Part shown: positions 33,180 through 42,078 of the stretch, piece after piece
How the letters are laid out: every line of letters begins with the position of its first letter
Numbering within the stretch: position 1 is the stretch's first letter
NCBI RefSeq assembly: GCF_900130055.1
Contig: NZ_FQXU01000012.1
Coordinates: forward strand, 62,001 to 126,000
Direction of reading: 5' to 3'
Origin: Clostridium intestinale DSM 6191
Lineage (GTDB): Bacteria; Bacillota; Clostridia; Clostridiales; Clostridiaceae
Length of the DNA: 64,000 nucleotides
Notes under the pieces: generated by a model
Databases searched by the model: none
Told to the model about the DNA's origin: nothing
The model's input: the letters and a program-made list of their open reading frames with translations, nothing else
Translations under genes and position numbers: made by a program

Positions 33180-34490
33180 TTTTAATAGTTTTTTAGTATA
33201 TTTATATTGACTATATAGTAAATTAATTTCTTTTTCAGAGTTAAATCTACGCATAGAATAACTAGTTTCAGATATATCATCCAAATTTTCATTAAATATT
33301 ATAGAACTTCTGTATATTTTATTAAATTTTTCCCTCGTAATATTAAAAATAACTTTATTTAAGTTATTATCTTTATTTACATAACTTATGTTCTTAAATT
33401 TTTTTTTAATTCTTTTTAAATTCTTTTTTGTTTTCGTATATTGTGATTTTATGTTTATTTCATTTCTTTCTTCATTTTTTAAATAATTTAAATATATTAA
33501 GTCTTTTATTACGTTACTTTTTTCATATAAATCCAATAACTTTACCATTTCTTTAAACAATATTTCGAATTCCTCATCATATGTATAAATTTTTTCATTA
33601 TTAATATTACTATACATGTTTACTTGATTTTTAGATCTATCAATTATACCTTTCAAGTATCTTCTATCTATATTATCTACTACATCTTTTATGTGATAAT
33701 CTACTATCTTATAAAATACTTTTGATAGATATATAACTTGTTTAATGCTATCTTCTATGTCTTTAATATAATCTAATCTAATCAATTCAATTCTTAACTT
33801 TACATCAGGTATATCCATAATAGGTAATAAATCATACATATGTATGTTGAATTTTTTTCTATTTACTTTATAAAATTCTATTATTTTGTATATAGTGTGG
33901 TATTTATACTCTTTTTCCAATATTAACCCCGAAAAATAATCATTATCAAAAATATCGTAAAATTTTTTTAAATCTAGAAGTCTAATTTTATTATATCTTT
34001 TCTTAGATATTCTTTGGTACAAAATTTTATTTTCATTATTTTCTCTAAGTAATTTTATATGCCTAATATAAAATTTTCTTTTTTCTATTAGTAGTCCACT
34101 AATATTTCTTTCTTTGATATATCTATTTAAATATTTATAGTTTGCAATAAAATCTTGCTCATATAAGTCTTCATTTTCTTTATATTCCTCTTTATCATTC
34201 ATTATATAATTCTTAATTAATTTTGTTTTATTAACGTGTACTGTTTTTTCTTTATCTAGAGTGTTAAAAGTTACTTCTAAAAATTTATTAAAAATATATT
34301 CCTTAACAATCTCTTCAAAATTTATTTCCTTTAATATACCTCCAAATTCCTTTAAAAAATATATATCACAGTAATAATATATTAATTCACAAATATCATC
34401 TAAATCATCAATATATCCAGAATATAAACTTTCATAGAATTTACTATTTAATCTATATTCTTTTATAAAATATGCACTAAAGTTATTCAT
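33177..34490 (-). CDS. Hypothetical protein of the element replication/control region
   Basis: A 437-aa cytosolic protein, rich in Lys, Ile, Asn and Tyr, predicted mainly helical with no membrane segment, no P-loop and no cysteine cluster. I recognise no family. It is expressed with the XRE repressor gene upstream and the DUF927-like ATPase downstream, all on the minus strand, so it may belong to the replication or copy-control module. Repeats of GTGGGCA lie 29-43 bp before its start. An AAGGA site lies ~12 nt before ATG 34490. It is extremely A+T rich, more than host genes, which fits recent or continuing horizontal transfer. Confidence 0.55.
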   Translation of the reverse strand: MNNFSAYFIKEYRLNSKFYESLYSGYIDDLDDICELIYYYCDIYFLKEFGGILKEINFEEIVKEYIFNKFLEVTFNTLDKEKTVHVNKTKLIKNYIMNDKEEYKENEDLYEQDFIANYKYLNRYIKERNISGLLIEKRKFYIRHIKLLRENNENKILYQRISKKRYNKIRLLDLKKFYDIFDNDYFSGLILEKEYKYHTIYKIIEFYKVNRKKFNIHMYDLLPIMDIPDVKLRIELIRLDYIKDIEDSIKQVIYLSKVFYKIVDYHIKDVVDNIDRRYLKGIIDRSKNQVNMYSNINNEKIYTYDEEFEILFKEMVKLLDLYEKSNVIKDLIYLNYLKNEERNEINIKSQYTKTKKNLKRIKKKFKNISYVNKDNNLNKVIFNITREKFNKIYRSSIIFNENLDDISETSYSMRRFNSEKEINLLYSQYKYTKKLLK

Positions 34491-34518
34491 AATCTTACTT
34501 ATTCCTTAATTAAATTCT

Positions 34519-34533
34519 GTGGGCAAGTGGGCA
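34519..34533 (+). repeat. GTGGGCA tandem pair, 8-bp spacing (copy 2)
   Basis: GTGGGCA at 34519-34525 and 34527-34533, in the 45-bp gap between the XRE and 437-aa genes. These G-rich units stand out in ~20% G+C DNA and match the pair at 31194-31208 in inverted orientation. Confidence 0.5.
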
Positions 34534-34535
34534 CT

Positions 34536-34880
34536 TTATCTTCGCTTCCACTCAACCAAGTTATTTATAATATTAATTAAATCTCGTTGCTCTTGATAAT
34601 TCATATTTTTTAATATATCAATTATTTTAAATGTTATATTTTTTTTGTTCTCTAATGTATTAATCAAATAAAAAAAATCTTGTAAAGTAATATCTAAAGA
34701 TTTAACTATAACATCCAAATTTGATATAGTTATATTTTTTTCTCCTCTTTCCACTTGCCCTATATATGTAGGGTGAAGATTAGCTTTAAAAGCTAATTGT
34801 TCCTGACTTAAGTTGCGTTGCTTTCTTAAAGTCCTTATTAAAATACCAATATCATTAACTAAACTACTCATAAAATACAC
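34536..34880 (-). CDS. XRE family helix-turn-helix repressor
   Basis: A 114-aa regulator with a Cro/cI-type HTH (~12-66: IRTLRKQRNLSQEQLAFKANLHPTYIGQVERGEKNITISNLDVIVKSL) and a short helical tail. It resembles SinR-like and phage repressors. ATG 34880 has an AGAGGTG-type site upstream (alternative start MSSL at 34868). It is divergent from the small membrane protein gene at 34997; the 116-bp gap between them has TATTGATATT and AAATATCGATATT motifs that could be its operators. It probably controls the element's lysogeny-like state. Confidence 0.87.
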   Translation of the reverse strand: MYFMSSLVNDIGILIRTLRKQRNLSQEQLAFKANLHPTYIGQVERGEKNITISNLDVIVKSLDITLQDFFYLINTLENKKNITFKIIDILKNMNYQEQRDLINIINNLVEWKRR

Positions 34881-34996
34881 CTCTTGTTAAACTTAACTTT
34901 CAAGAGGTATAGTCTCAATATACTATTGATATTATTTTTGTATTAATATATACTATAAATATCGATATTGGAAATTTTTATTAGGGGGAACTACAT

Positions 34997-35245
34997 ATGT
35001 CAAATACACTTACAATACTTTTCACCTTACTAATAGGAGGTATAAGTTTTAGTATTTTTAACAAATTGTTTAAAGTTACATATTGGGGATTTAAAGGAGC
35101 TATCTCAACTTTTATTGCTTGTTGCTTCTTTGGATGGTTAATCGTTATATTCGGACTAGCTTTCATTATGTCTCACTTAAAAATAATAATTATTATTGTT
35201 GTAGTTTTATTATTACTTTCTTTGATAGGTAAAAAAGTTTCTTAA
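34997..35245 (+). CDS. Small three-helix membrane protein, divergent from the repressor
   Basis: An 82-aa protein that is almost all hydrophobic: helices at ~5-25, ~32-55 and ~60-78 (IIIIIVVVLLLLSLIG). AGGGGGA precedes ATG 34997, and a terminator follows. It occupies the place of a repressor-controlled early gene, which could make it a toxin-like or exclusion membrane protein, but there is no diagnostic motif. The antisense open frame over the same bases has no ribosome site. Confidence 0.6.
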   Translation: MSNTLTILFTLLIGGISFSIFNKLFKVTYWGFKGAISTFIACCFFGWLIVIFGLAFIMSHLKIIIIIVVVLLLLSLIGKKVS

Positions 35246-35280
35246 ATAAGGTTTTTATTTGTAATTTTTAAAATTATAAG

Positions 35281-35313
35281 AAGATGAGCTTCTTTATTGG
35301 AGCTCATCTTTTT
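35281..35313 (+). terminator. Terminator of the small membrane protein gene
   Basis: A 10-bp stem (35281-35290 with 35301-35310) followed by TTT, 36 bp past the stop. Confidence 0.8.
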
Positions 35314-35367
35314 CATGTAAAGTATATTTATAAATTTTTAATATTTTATAAATAATGTATATCTTAA

Positions 35368-36213
35368 TCATTTATTGCTAAAATAACTTTCAAAAAACCA
35401 ATCGCTATCTAACAGACTTTTAAAACCAGCATGTCTCCAAGGCATAATTTTCTTTTTATCATATACCTTTACTTTTCTTTGTAGACTAATACGAATTAGT
35501 TCTTCAGAGTTTGTTTCTTTATACATCTCTTTTAATTCGTCAAATACTACATCAAATTCTGTATTAAAATCTGAAAGATATAACTTGTCAATTTCTAACT
35601 TCTTAAAATGAAACTTTACCTTTTCAAAAAACACGTCATCCCAATGACTTAGTTTTTTTATATAAAATTTAAAACCTATTATTTTATCCTCAATTATATC
35701 ACATTGTAGAAACTTAAAAGCATCTTCAATTTTTTCATCATAATAAGGATGAATAAACTGTTCTGAATAATCAAAAGAAAAAAAGTCATCTTTTACTTCA
35801 TTACAATCCTTACATATTGGCACAAGATTTTTTACTACAAGTGATAGTGAAGGGAATTTAGATTTTGGTAAATAGTGATCTAATTGCTTTACTTCTCTAG
35901 TATGAAAATTACAATATGGGCAATACTTTTGACTAGATCTAAGTTTAGTATAATACTCATATTGATTAGTGTATAGCTTGTTTGAAAACCTACTTTTATA
36001 CATTTTTTTCATGTACTCTGTATATCCAGTGTTCAGTGATTCAAATGTTTTTTCTTCATTATAATTTTCTTCTAACTTTGAAAGTATATCTTCATATTTT
36101 TCATATTTCTCTAATGTTCTATCCTCATACATTAAATTTTTAAATGAGCTACATACATCCTTTTGATTAATGTTTGGTTTTTTAATCTTCCTCACTTTCA
36201 TCCCTCTTCTCAC
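35368..36213 (-). CDS. HNH endonuclease, PtuB (Septu)-like
   Basis: A nuclease of up to 281 aa. The HNH core is complete: zinc knuckle CPYC (~96-99), LDHYLPKSKFP (~109-119) with the catalytic His, NLVPICKDCN (~126-135) with the second Cys pair. This CPYC-DH-PK-CxxCN layout is that of PtuB in Septu defence. It overlaps the 3' end of the upstream ATPase gene by ~20-32 bp, so translation is coupled. The start is uncertain: GTG 36213 or ATG 36201, the latter directly after AGAGGG. The helical flanks probably contact the ATPase. Likely an effector nuclease that damages DNA or tRNA on phage infection; target inferred. Confidence 0.8.
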   Translation of the reverse strand: MRRGMKVRKIKKPNINQKDVCSSFKNLMYEDRTLEKYEKYEDILSKLEENYNEEKTFESLNTGYTEYMKKMYKSRFSNKLYTNQYEYYTKLRSSQKYCPYCNFHTREVKQLDHYLPKSKFPSLSLVVKNLVPICKDCNEVKDDFFSFDYSEQFIHPYYDEKIEDAFKFLQCDIIEDKIIGFKFYIKKLSHWDDVFFEKVKFHFKKLEIDKLYLSDFNTEFDVVFDELKEMYKETNSEELIRISLQRKVKVYDKKKIMPWRHAGFKSLLDSDWFFESYFSNK

Positions 36214-37834
36214 TTACTAGACTTTGCATTAATACTTGTCCTAGAAAACCAACTTTGCCTTCAAATTTTTTTAAAGTTTGATCAAATGTATCATCTATTT
36301 CTTTTTGAATTAATTGGTAAAATCCTGTTTTTACAACTTCTAATCCAAATACTTCTCTAGTTAATGAATCAGTATTAGTTGCAAATGTTTCAAGTATTAG
36401 TCTCTCAAAACTCATATCCTCTCCAGTTCTTATTACTTTATTAACACAATCTTTAGGTACCTCTTGTAAAACAATTGGAGAATGAGTTGCTATGATTGCA
36501 ACAGCATTTTTCTTCAATAATAAAAATGATAGTGTTCTTATGTATGTAGATAATAGTGGTGGATGTAAATGTGTTTCTGGTTCATCTATTAATATAATTG
36601 TTTTTTCACGAATTGACTCAGCTAGTAATGTTAATGAGAGCATTATTATCATATGTCCAGAACTTAATTTCTTAAAATATTTTTTTACTTTATCGGATAT
36701 TTTGGAATCTATTTTATCTTCATTCTCTTCTATTGATTTAATTGTATTTTTTTGTCTATCTTCGAAATATTCCTCTAATAATTCAATAAATCCGTTATCA
36801 TAGAACATTGAATCAGTATTTAAATTTTTACATGTTTCTAAATATATTTCTATTTTATTTCTATTTCTGTTAATTTCATTTAAAGCTTCAAGGAACTCAA
36901 CTGACATATCCTCTACAGATTTAATTTTTGACTTACCATTTCTTTGATTTTTGCTAATTAATCCAATATACTTATATACTTTCTTAAATTCCTCTATCAG
37001 TTGTGGATCTATATTAGTTGAATTAGCAATATCAATTGGAAGGGCATCGTCAAAAACACTAAACGATAACCCAATAATTCCAGCAAAACTATTTCTCGGA
37101 CAATCAATAGTAAATTTATCGCTTATTGAATATTTTTTTGATCTTTCCAATTCAATATTGCCTAAATTAATATTTTCAATTAATCTATGGGCAATGTTAT
37201 ATAGTAACCAAGTTTTACCTACCCCATTTCTTCCGATTAATATATGAATATTGCTTGGTGGCAGTGACGTAGGCACAACATTAATATCTATTTTTTCTTC
37301 ATTATACCTAAATGCAAACGAATACTTAGTTAATTCTACTCCCCCTCTTGAAATTCTATTAAATTGCTCCACATCAGAAATATATAAGTTTCTCATAAGA
37401 GAATTCATTAAACAAGGTTCATTTCTATCATATAACCTATTGAATCTATCAATATTATATCCAATATCCTTTAATGCATCATAATATATTGTATTTTTAT
37501 TACCAAGAAATTCATTAATATTTTTATAATACTGAATATCTTGACCTAAGGAAAAAAATTCATTAGATAATTTTGTAAATGACTTAGTGCTAATTAATTC
37601 TTTAACTGAATAGGATGGATAACCATTGCTAGATGTATTAGCTGTTACCTTTGTAGCTAAAGACTTACATCCTATTTTTACTGTACCGATCTCCACAGCC
37701 TCTTTTTTGCTGTCATACTTATAGTAAGCCGTAAATGTAGTACAATATTTATAGTCGTCCCAATAACTATAAACAAGATAAATAACTCCAACTTCTTTTG
37801 CCTCATAATAACTTGTTATTTGCCTGAATTTCAT
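36182..37834 (-). CDS. AAA/ABC-type ATPase, PtuA (Septu)-like with long N-terminal domain
   Basis: A 550-aa ATPase of the SMC/ABC-like AAA_21 type: Walker A IGRNGVGKTW (~198-206), a helical insert, ABC signature-like LSSGHMIIML (~390), Walker B TIILIDEPETHLHPP (~409-423) and H-loop ATHSP (~446). Unlike usual PtuA, about 190 residues precede the Walker A; they are beta-rich at first (GVIYLVYSYWDDYKYCTTF) and of no family I know. The gene overlaps the downstream HNH gene, giving an ATPase-nuclease pair as in Septu. AAGAGGG lies 7 nt before ATG 37834. Probably the sensor/assembly subunit of an anti-phage complex. Confidence 0.8.
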   Translation of the reverse strand: MKFRQITSYYEAKEVGVIYLVYSYWDDYKYCTTFTAYYKYDSKKEAVEIGTVKIGCKSLATKVTANTSSNGYPSYSVKELISTKSFTKLSNEFFSLGQDIQYYKNINEFLGNKNTIYYDALKDIGYNIDRFNRLYDRNEPCLMNSLMRNLYISDVEQFNRISRGGVELTKYSFAFRYNEEKIDINVVPTSLPPSNIHILIGRNGVGKTWLLYNIAHRLIENINLGNIELERSKKYSISDKFTIDCPRNSFAGIIGLSFSVFDDALPIDIANSTNIDPQLIEEFKKVYKYIGLISKNQRNGKSKIKSVEDMSVEFLEALNEINRNRNKIEIYLETCKNLNTDSMFYDNGFIELLEEYFEDRQKNTIKSIEENEDKIDSKISDKVKKYFKKLSSGHMIIMLSLTLLAESIREKTIILIDEPETHLHPPLLSTYIRTLSFLLLKKNAVAIIATHSPIVLQEVPKDCVNKVIRTGEDMSFERLILETFATNTDSLTREVFGLEVVKTGFYQLIQKEIDDTFDQTLKKFEGKVGFLGQVLMQSLVSEKRDESEED

Positions 37835-38152
37835 TCTTTATCCCTCTTAAGCCTTTAATATCTCATTTTTAATGTTTTAATTATACCTTATATGTAAATA
37901 GATTTAAATCCTCTTCGCCTTATTCTTTTAATTAACCCTTATATCCTATAATTTTTTAGTATTTGTTAATTAGTTTTTTGTTCATTACTATAAAAAAATT
38001 CACCTACATATTTAATGCAGATAAATTTTTAGCTAAACATTAATAAAATTCTATTACTACTATTTTATTAATAGTTAATAAACTTTTCTTTTAAGTTATT
38101 TAATCATCTAGCTCACTTTATATTAAATTTTATTTATATAATGTACTTTTTA

Positions 38153-38192
38153 AAAAACTATTAGATATATTTTATTTTATCAAATAGTTTTT
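38153..38192 (-). terminator. Likely terminator of the radC-like gene
   Basis: AAAAACTATT pairs with AATAGTTTTT, so the U-run is built into the stem on the minus strand. The remaining DNA from 37835 to 38152 is AT-rich with no gene or clear signal. Confidence 0.45.
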
Positions 38193-38200
38193 ATGAAGTA

Positions 38201-38713
38201 CTATATCATTCCACTTTCTCTAATGCTACAGAACGCCCCATCTGCTCCTATTATTATATGGTCTAATAATTCTATTCCCAATATATTCCCTGCCTCTTTC
38301 AACCTATTAGTGACATTTATATCTTCCTTTGATGGGGTAATATCACCTGATGGGTGGTTATGGAACACTATTATACTAGCTGCATTGCTTAATATAGCTG
38401 TCTTAAATACTTCTCTTGGATGTACTATAGATGAACTTATAGAACCGATACTAACTACCGATATGGACGTAGGTTGATTCTTTATATCTACGCTACATAC
38501 TAATAGCTGCTCTCTATCTGCATCATCAAGGAACCTTTTTGCTATTCCAACTGCATCATTTGGCTGATTTATTCTTCTAATCCCGTATAACATACTAGAT
38601 TCTCTTATCATCTTTATAGATACAATATCAATTCTTTTCCTATGATTATTAATTTTTTTATCTCCTATATTTATTTCATATTTTCCTGAACAATATAATT
38701 GTTTTGACATCAT
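38201..38713 (-). CDS. RadC/JAB-domain protein
   Basis: A 170-aa protein holding the RadC-type JAMM (Mov34/MPN) fold. The metal motif is complete: HNHPSGDITPSKED (~116-129, HxH...SxxD), with the upstream glutamate region SSIVHPREVFKTA. The N-terminal helix-hairpin-helix found in chromosomal RadC is absent, so this is the short form common on plasmids, prophages and defence islands (YeeS/YkfG-like). Its function is unresolved; metalloprotease or DNA-processing roles have been suggested. GGAG precedes ATG 38713 and ATG 38710. It points away from the HTH gene at 39093. Confidence 0.88.
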   Translation of the reverse strand: MMSKQLYCSGKYEINIGDKKINNHRKRIDIVSIKMIRESSMLYGIRRINQPNDAVGIAKRFLDDADREQLLVCSVDIKNQPTSISVVSIGSISSSIVHPREVFKTAILSNAASIIVFHNHPSGDITPSKEDINVTNRLKEAGNILGIELLDHIIIGADGAFCSIRESGMI

Positions 38714-38741
38714 AAAACTCCTTTCATTTAATCAAAATAGA

Positions 38742-38779
38742 AAGATCAGTTGTTCTTTATGTTAGAGCAACTGATCCTT
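38742..38779. other. Hairpin and palindrome in the 378-bp radC-HTH intergenic region
   Basis: A 10-bp stem (AGATCAGTTG with CAACTGATCC-like arm) spans 38742-38779 in the radC leader, and ATACCTATCGCATAGGTAT, a near-perfect palindrome, lies at 38832-38850. The remainder up to 39092 is AT-rich without a gene. Confidence 0.45.
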
Positions 38780-39092
38780 TAAAATACTTTATAATAGTCT
38801 ATTATTTTTTTATATACTTTACTATATTAGGTATACCTATCGCATAGGTATATCCAAGGATATAATATATATTTGTATTTATATTTGATACTATATATAA
38901 ATATAGCCATGATTTTCTAAACTTATAGTTTTAAAATTAACCTATATCTATAATAATATAAACTCAAACTAGAATCCTCCATAAAACGGATTTATACACT
39001 TCTTTTAATTCATTTATTATAGTATTATTTTCATTGACAATCGTAATGCACAATTGTATTATTGTACTAAAGATTGTTAGGAGTGTGATATT

Positions 39093-40226
39093 TTGCTGTG
39101 TAATTATGAAAGAGAGTTTATTAAACATAACGTTCTAACTTCATCAGAAGTTGCTGAACTTATACAAACAACTAGACAAAGGGTATCAGCTATTGTAAAG
39201 TCTGGAGAAATAGAACCAATAAAGCAAACAAGTCAAGGTATGCTATTTCTACGGTCTGATATAGAGGCGTATAAAAAGAAAAAAGAATTAGGTTATATCT
39301 CACCTTTAGAAAACTCATTTAATCCAATCTATGATCGAAGTGGTAATACACATAAAAGTATTGAATTCTTTGAAAAGAACATTGATAAACTTGACCAAAT
39401 TGAATCTATTTTTATTTTTTTTGATGAAATTGATGCCGCCATTGGAAATTTCTATACAGCCTCAGACTTACTAAAAATAGGGGAACTACGTTATATTGAA
39501 ACTCCACATTTTATAATTAAAGATATAAACGGACAAGAACTATGGCTTGGAGGATGTAATTGTGGATATGGTGGTACAGGACCACACGGTTCTCGTAAAG
39601 TTCTATCAATCCTTCGAGATTCAAAGCGTTTGAATAGTTTTAATTATTCAGATGAACAAATTCAAGAGATTCTTTACAATCGTGTAGTTAATATTTTTAT
39701 TGATTCTGAAGGAAATACTGAATTAATAAAAAGACAAAGTCTAGTTGATGAAAGCTTTGTTAAGAGAGACTTCACAGCACGACTATATCTTTTTAGACAC
39801 AACCTTGTCTTATTACAAGATACGTGTTCTATATGGAATAAAAATGATAAATACCCTTTAGGAGTTATTGAAAAATATAGAGCTTTTATACCTAATCCAC
39901 AAGAAATAATTGTTTACCCTACTATAGCACAAGCTAGAGATGCAGGATACATTGGATTAAATAGAGGATATTCAGATGAAGAGGTTTATCGATTAATAAT
40001 ACGAGATGCAACTGGAAGGGAGTTATGGTTAAATCCATTGATTACTAATGAAAAACCACTTTATAGACAAAATAACATCTGTGAGTTATTAAATTTTTGT
40101 GGGTTTGATTTTGATATTGAAGATAATAACAATAGTACTACTTCTAAGCTCCTTACTTGGTTAAATACCACGCTTAGAGTTGTACGTCCTGAATCACAAA
40201 GACCAATATTAATAAGGAAAAAATAG
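39093..40226 (+). CDS. HTH-domain protein of unknown function
   Basis: A 377-aa protein. Residues ~12-65 form an excisionase/MerR-like helix-turn-helix (VLTSSEVAELIQTTRQRVSAIVKSGEIEPIKQTSQGMLFLRSDIEAYKKKKE). The remaining ~310 residues are novel to me: a Gly/Cys-rich block GGCNCGYGGTGPHGSRKVL (~150) and two related segments, RYIETPHFIIKDINGQELWL and the later VYRLIIRDATGRELWL, suggest an internal duplication. The start is probably TTG 39093, since GTTAGGAG lies ~10 nt upstream and no other good start exists. It is alone on the plus strand and has its own terminator. It could be a cargo regulator or a sensor of a defence module. Confidence 0.6.
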   Translation: MLCNYEREFIKHNVLTSSEVAELIQTTRQRVSAIVKSGEIEPIKQTSQGMLFLRSDIEAYKKKKELGYISPLENSFNPIYDRSGNTHKSIEFFEKNIDKLDQIESIFIFFDEIDAAIGNFYTASDLLKIGELRYIETPHFIIKDINGQELWLGGCNCGYGGTGPHGSRKVLSILRDSKRLNSFNYSDEQIQEILYNRVVNIFIDSEGNTELIKRQSLVDESFVKRDFTARLYLFRHNLVLLQDTCSIWNKNDKYPLGVIEKYRAFIPNPQEIIVYPTIAQARDAGYIGLNRGYSDEEVYRLIIRDATGRELWLNPLITNEKPLYRQNNICELLNFCGFDFDIEDNNNSTTSKLLTWLNTTLRVVRPESQRPILIRKK

Positions 40227-40235
40227 AGAGATTAT

Positions 40236-40275
40236 AATCCATTACTTCTAAATTTAGAGGTAATGGATTTCTTAA
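40236..40275 (+). terminator. Terminator of the HTH gene
   Basis: A 15-bp stem with one G-T pair (40236-40250 with 40255-40269) followed by TTTCTT. From 40276 to 40466 there is no further gene. Confidence 0.75.
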
Positions 40276-40466
40276 AACTTTAACAAAAGGTATACATTTC
40301 TATGATACTGTTCTCCATATCAATTGTAAGTGTAGTTTTTATTTTATGACTAACTCTTATACTAATTTAATATTTCTAACAATAATAGAAACTAAACATA
40401 CTATCTCATTTTCTATTTATTTATTTATTTATTATATATTTATCGTTGTAAATGTTTCAAATACTC

Positions 40467-41609
40467 TTATTTTAAAATTTTCTTCCTGTTTACTTCTAAA
40501 TCGTATAATCTATCATGAACTTTTAAAAGATATTTATCTCCTCCCCAAAAAATATATTGTTTCTCTAGTAGACTTATTCTTTCTTGAACAATTAAATTCT
40601 TTTCTCTTAAATATATTATTTCATCTAAAGTATTTGAAGCCTTTTTGGTATAATACTTCTTTAAAATTTCAATAGTAAAATTAGATATAACTGCGCCTAA
40701 CGTATATGGAAGAAATAATATATATCCTGCATTAATTATGTTACTCTTAGAAAAAGATTGTAAATACTTTGTAGTGTCATGTGTTAACGTTAGGTATTTT
40801 AGATGGTAAAAATTAGTATCTATATTGATTTCTTTAATAAATTCCTGGATACTTATCCAAGACATATTTGTAAAAAAGTAAATAAAAATACTTAGTATTA
40901 TAAGCACCAAGTTTACTATCTTAAAAGCTGTTGCAAGTTCTTCCAATTGATATGGAGGAGTACAAATAATGAAAACCAAATATAAAATTATTGATATTAT
41001 CATAATTAAAATAATCTCCCTCAATGAAGATTCCGCAAAGTAACATAAAGATACTATAAATTCATCATTAAACATAGATATAAGACTCTGTACTGATTGG
41101 ATTCCTCTACCTTCACTTATACTTATTACAGATAAAAGAATTATAGTTATTCCGATCAACAAAATTAATAATCCTTGAATTGTTGACATAAATATAGCAA
41201 TTACCTTAAATAATTTCATATTTTTCGAGATTGATACATTTGCTATTGCAAAATAAAATATACAACAAAAAAGGCTAATACCAATTGTACTATTTCCAAA
41301 ATCCTTAAATAAATCTTCATTTACCGATAAAGCTAAAAATAAAAATACTAATATTGCAAATATATCGCCTAATTGATCTCCTCTTTTTTCTGCATCTGAA
41401 ACATATCCTTTTTCATTTAAATCAAAATAGTTTAGATCTTTTAAATTTTTTCTTCGAACAATTATTCTTACCAAGAATAATATACAGTAAAGTAACGGCA
41501 ATATTACCATCATAGAATTTGACTTAAAAACTAATAAAATAAACATCATAATAAAAAAAAGTATATAAAAAGCAACCATACTTCCTATTTCAAATATTGT
41601 ATTTTTCAA
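40467..41609 (-). CDS. Polytopic membrane protein of unknown function
   Basis: A 380-aa integral membrane protein with about nine hydrophobic helices and a C-terminal cytosolic coiled tail (IIYLREKNLIVQERISLLEKQ, ending in basic residues). I recognise no transporter signature. The start is set to TTG 41609: GGAGGT lies 7 nt upstream, while the in-frame GTG at 41624 overlaps that ribosome site. It is the last gene before the right end of the element. Membrane proteins in this position of defence islands can be effectors or exclusion factors, but there is no direct evidence here. From 41610 to 42078 there is no gene. Confidence 0.6.
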   Translation of the reverse strand: MKNTIFEIGSMVAFYILFFIMMFILLVFKSNSMMVILPLLYCILFLVRIIVRRKNLKDLNYFDLNEKGYVSDAEKRGDQLGDIFAILVFLFLALSVNEDLFKDFGNSTIGISLFCCIFYFAIANVSISKNMKLFKVIAIFMSTIQGLLILLIGITIILLSVISISEGRGIQSVQSLISMFNDEFIVSLCYFAESSLREIILIMIISIILYLVFIICTPPYQLEELATAFKIVNLVLIILSIFIYFFTNMSWISIQEFIKEINIDTNFYHLKYLTLTHDTTKYLQSFSKSNIINAGYILFLPYTLGAVISNFTIEILKKYYTKKASNTLDEIIYLREKNLIVQERISLLEKQYIFWGGDKYLLKVHDRLYDLEVNRKKILK

Positions 41610-42078
41610 AAACGTTACCTCCACTAAATATTATAAATTTGAATAATAATATATAATTCAATATAAGTGTGAAATAAAATTAATCTATATACTAAAGATG
41701 TGTTTTATCATATAGCGTACTTGATTTTTAATCCTTTCTAAAATATTATTAGTTTATAACATTTGACAAAAAATCATAAACCCATTTACTTTTATTTATA
41801 TTTTAGTAAAAGAATTTTATATTGAGAAGTATTGACAATCCTCAACAATACTATCAATATACACTTTTTAACGCTAATCAAAAACTGTATTATATTTATA
41901 TTTTTCTATTAGCTTAATATCTTGTTATTCTAGAAATTACCGATAAAATTTTACTGCATTTTAATTTCACACTATTTCCATACTTACTTAAAGTAAGTTT
42001 ATCTGTTACGAATTATATTTTATTCTGCATAAAAGTGTAGCCATTAATGTTTATTTTTATAGCCTTAAAATTAAACCA

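Noticed and set aside
34981-35166. 61-aa minus-strand ORF across the small membrane protein gene
   Set aside because: The plus-strand frame has a strong ribosome site, sensible hydrophobic helices and a terminator; the minus frame has none.
36492-37484. Several plus-strand ORFs of 77-103 aa inside the Septu-like ATPase gene
   Set aside because: They are antisense shadows of a long gene with complete ATPase motifs and lack ribosome sites.
40346-40675. 109-aa plus-strand ORF overlapping the 3' end of the membrane protein gene
   Set aside because: No ribosome site; hydrophobic residues come from antisense reading of an AT-rich gene end.
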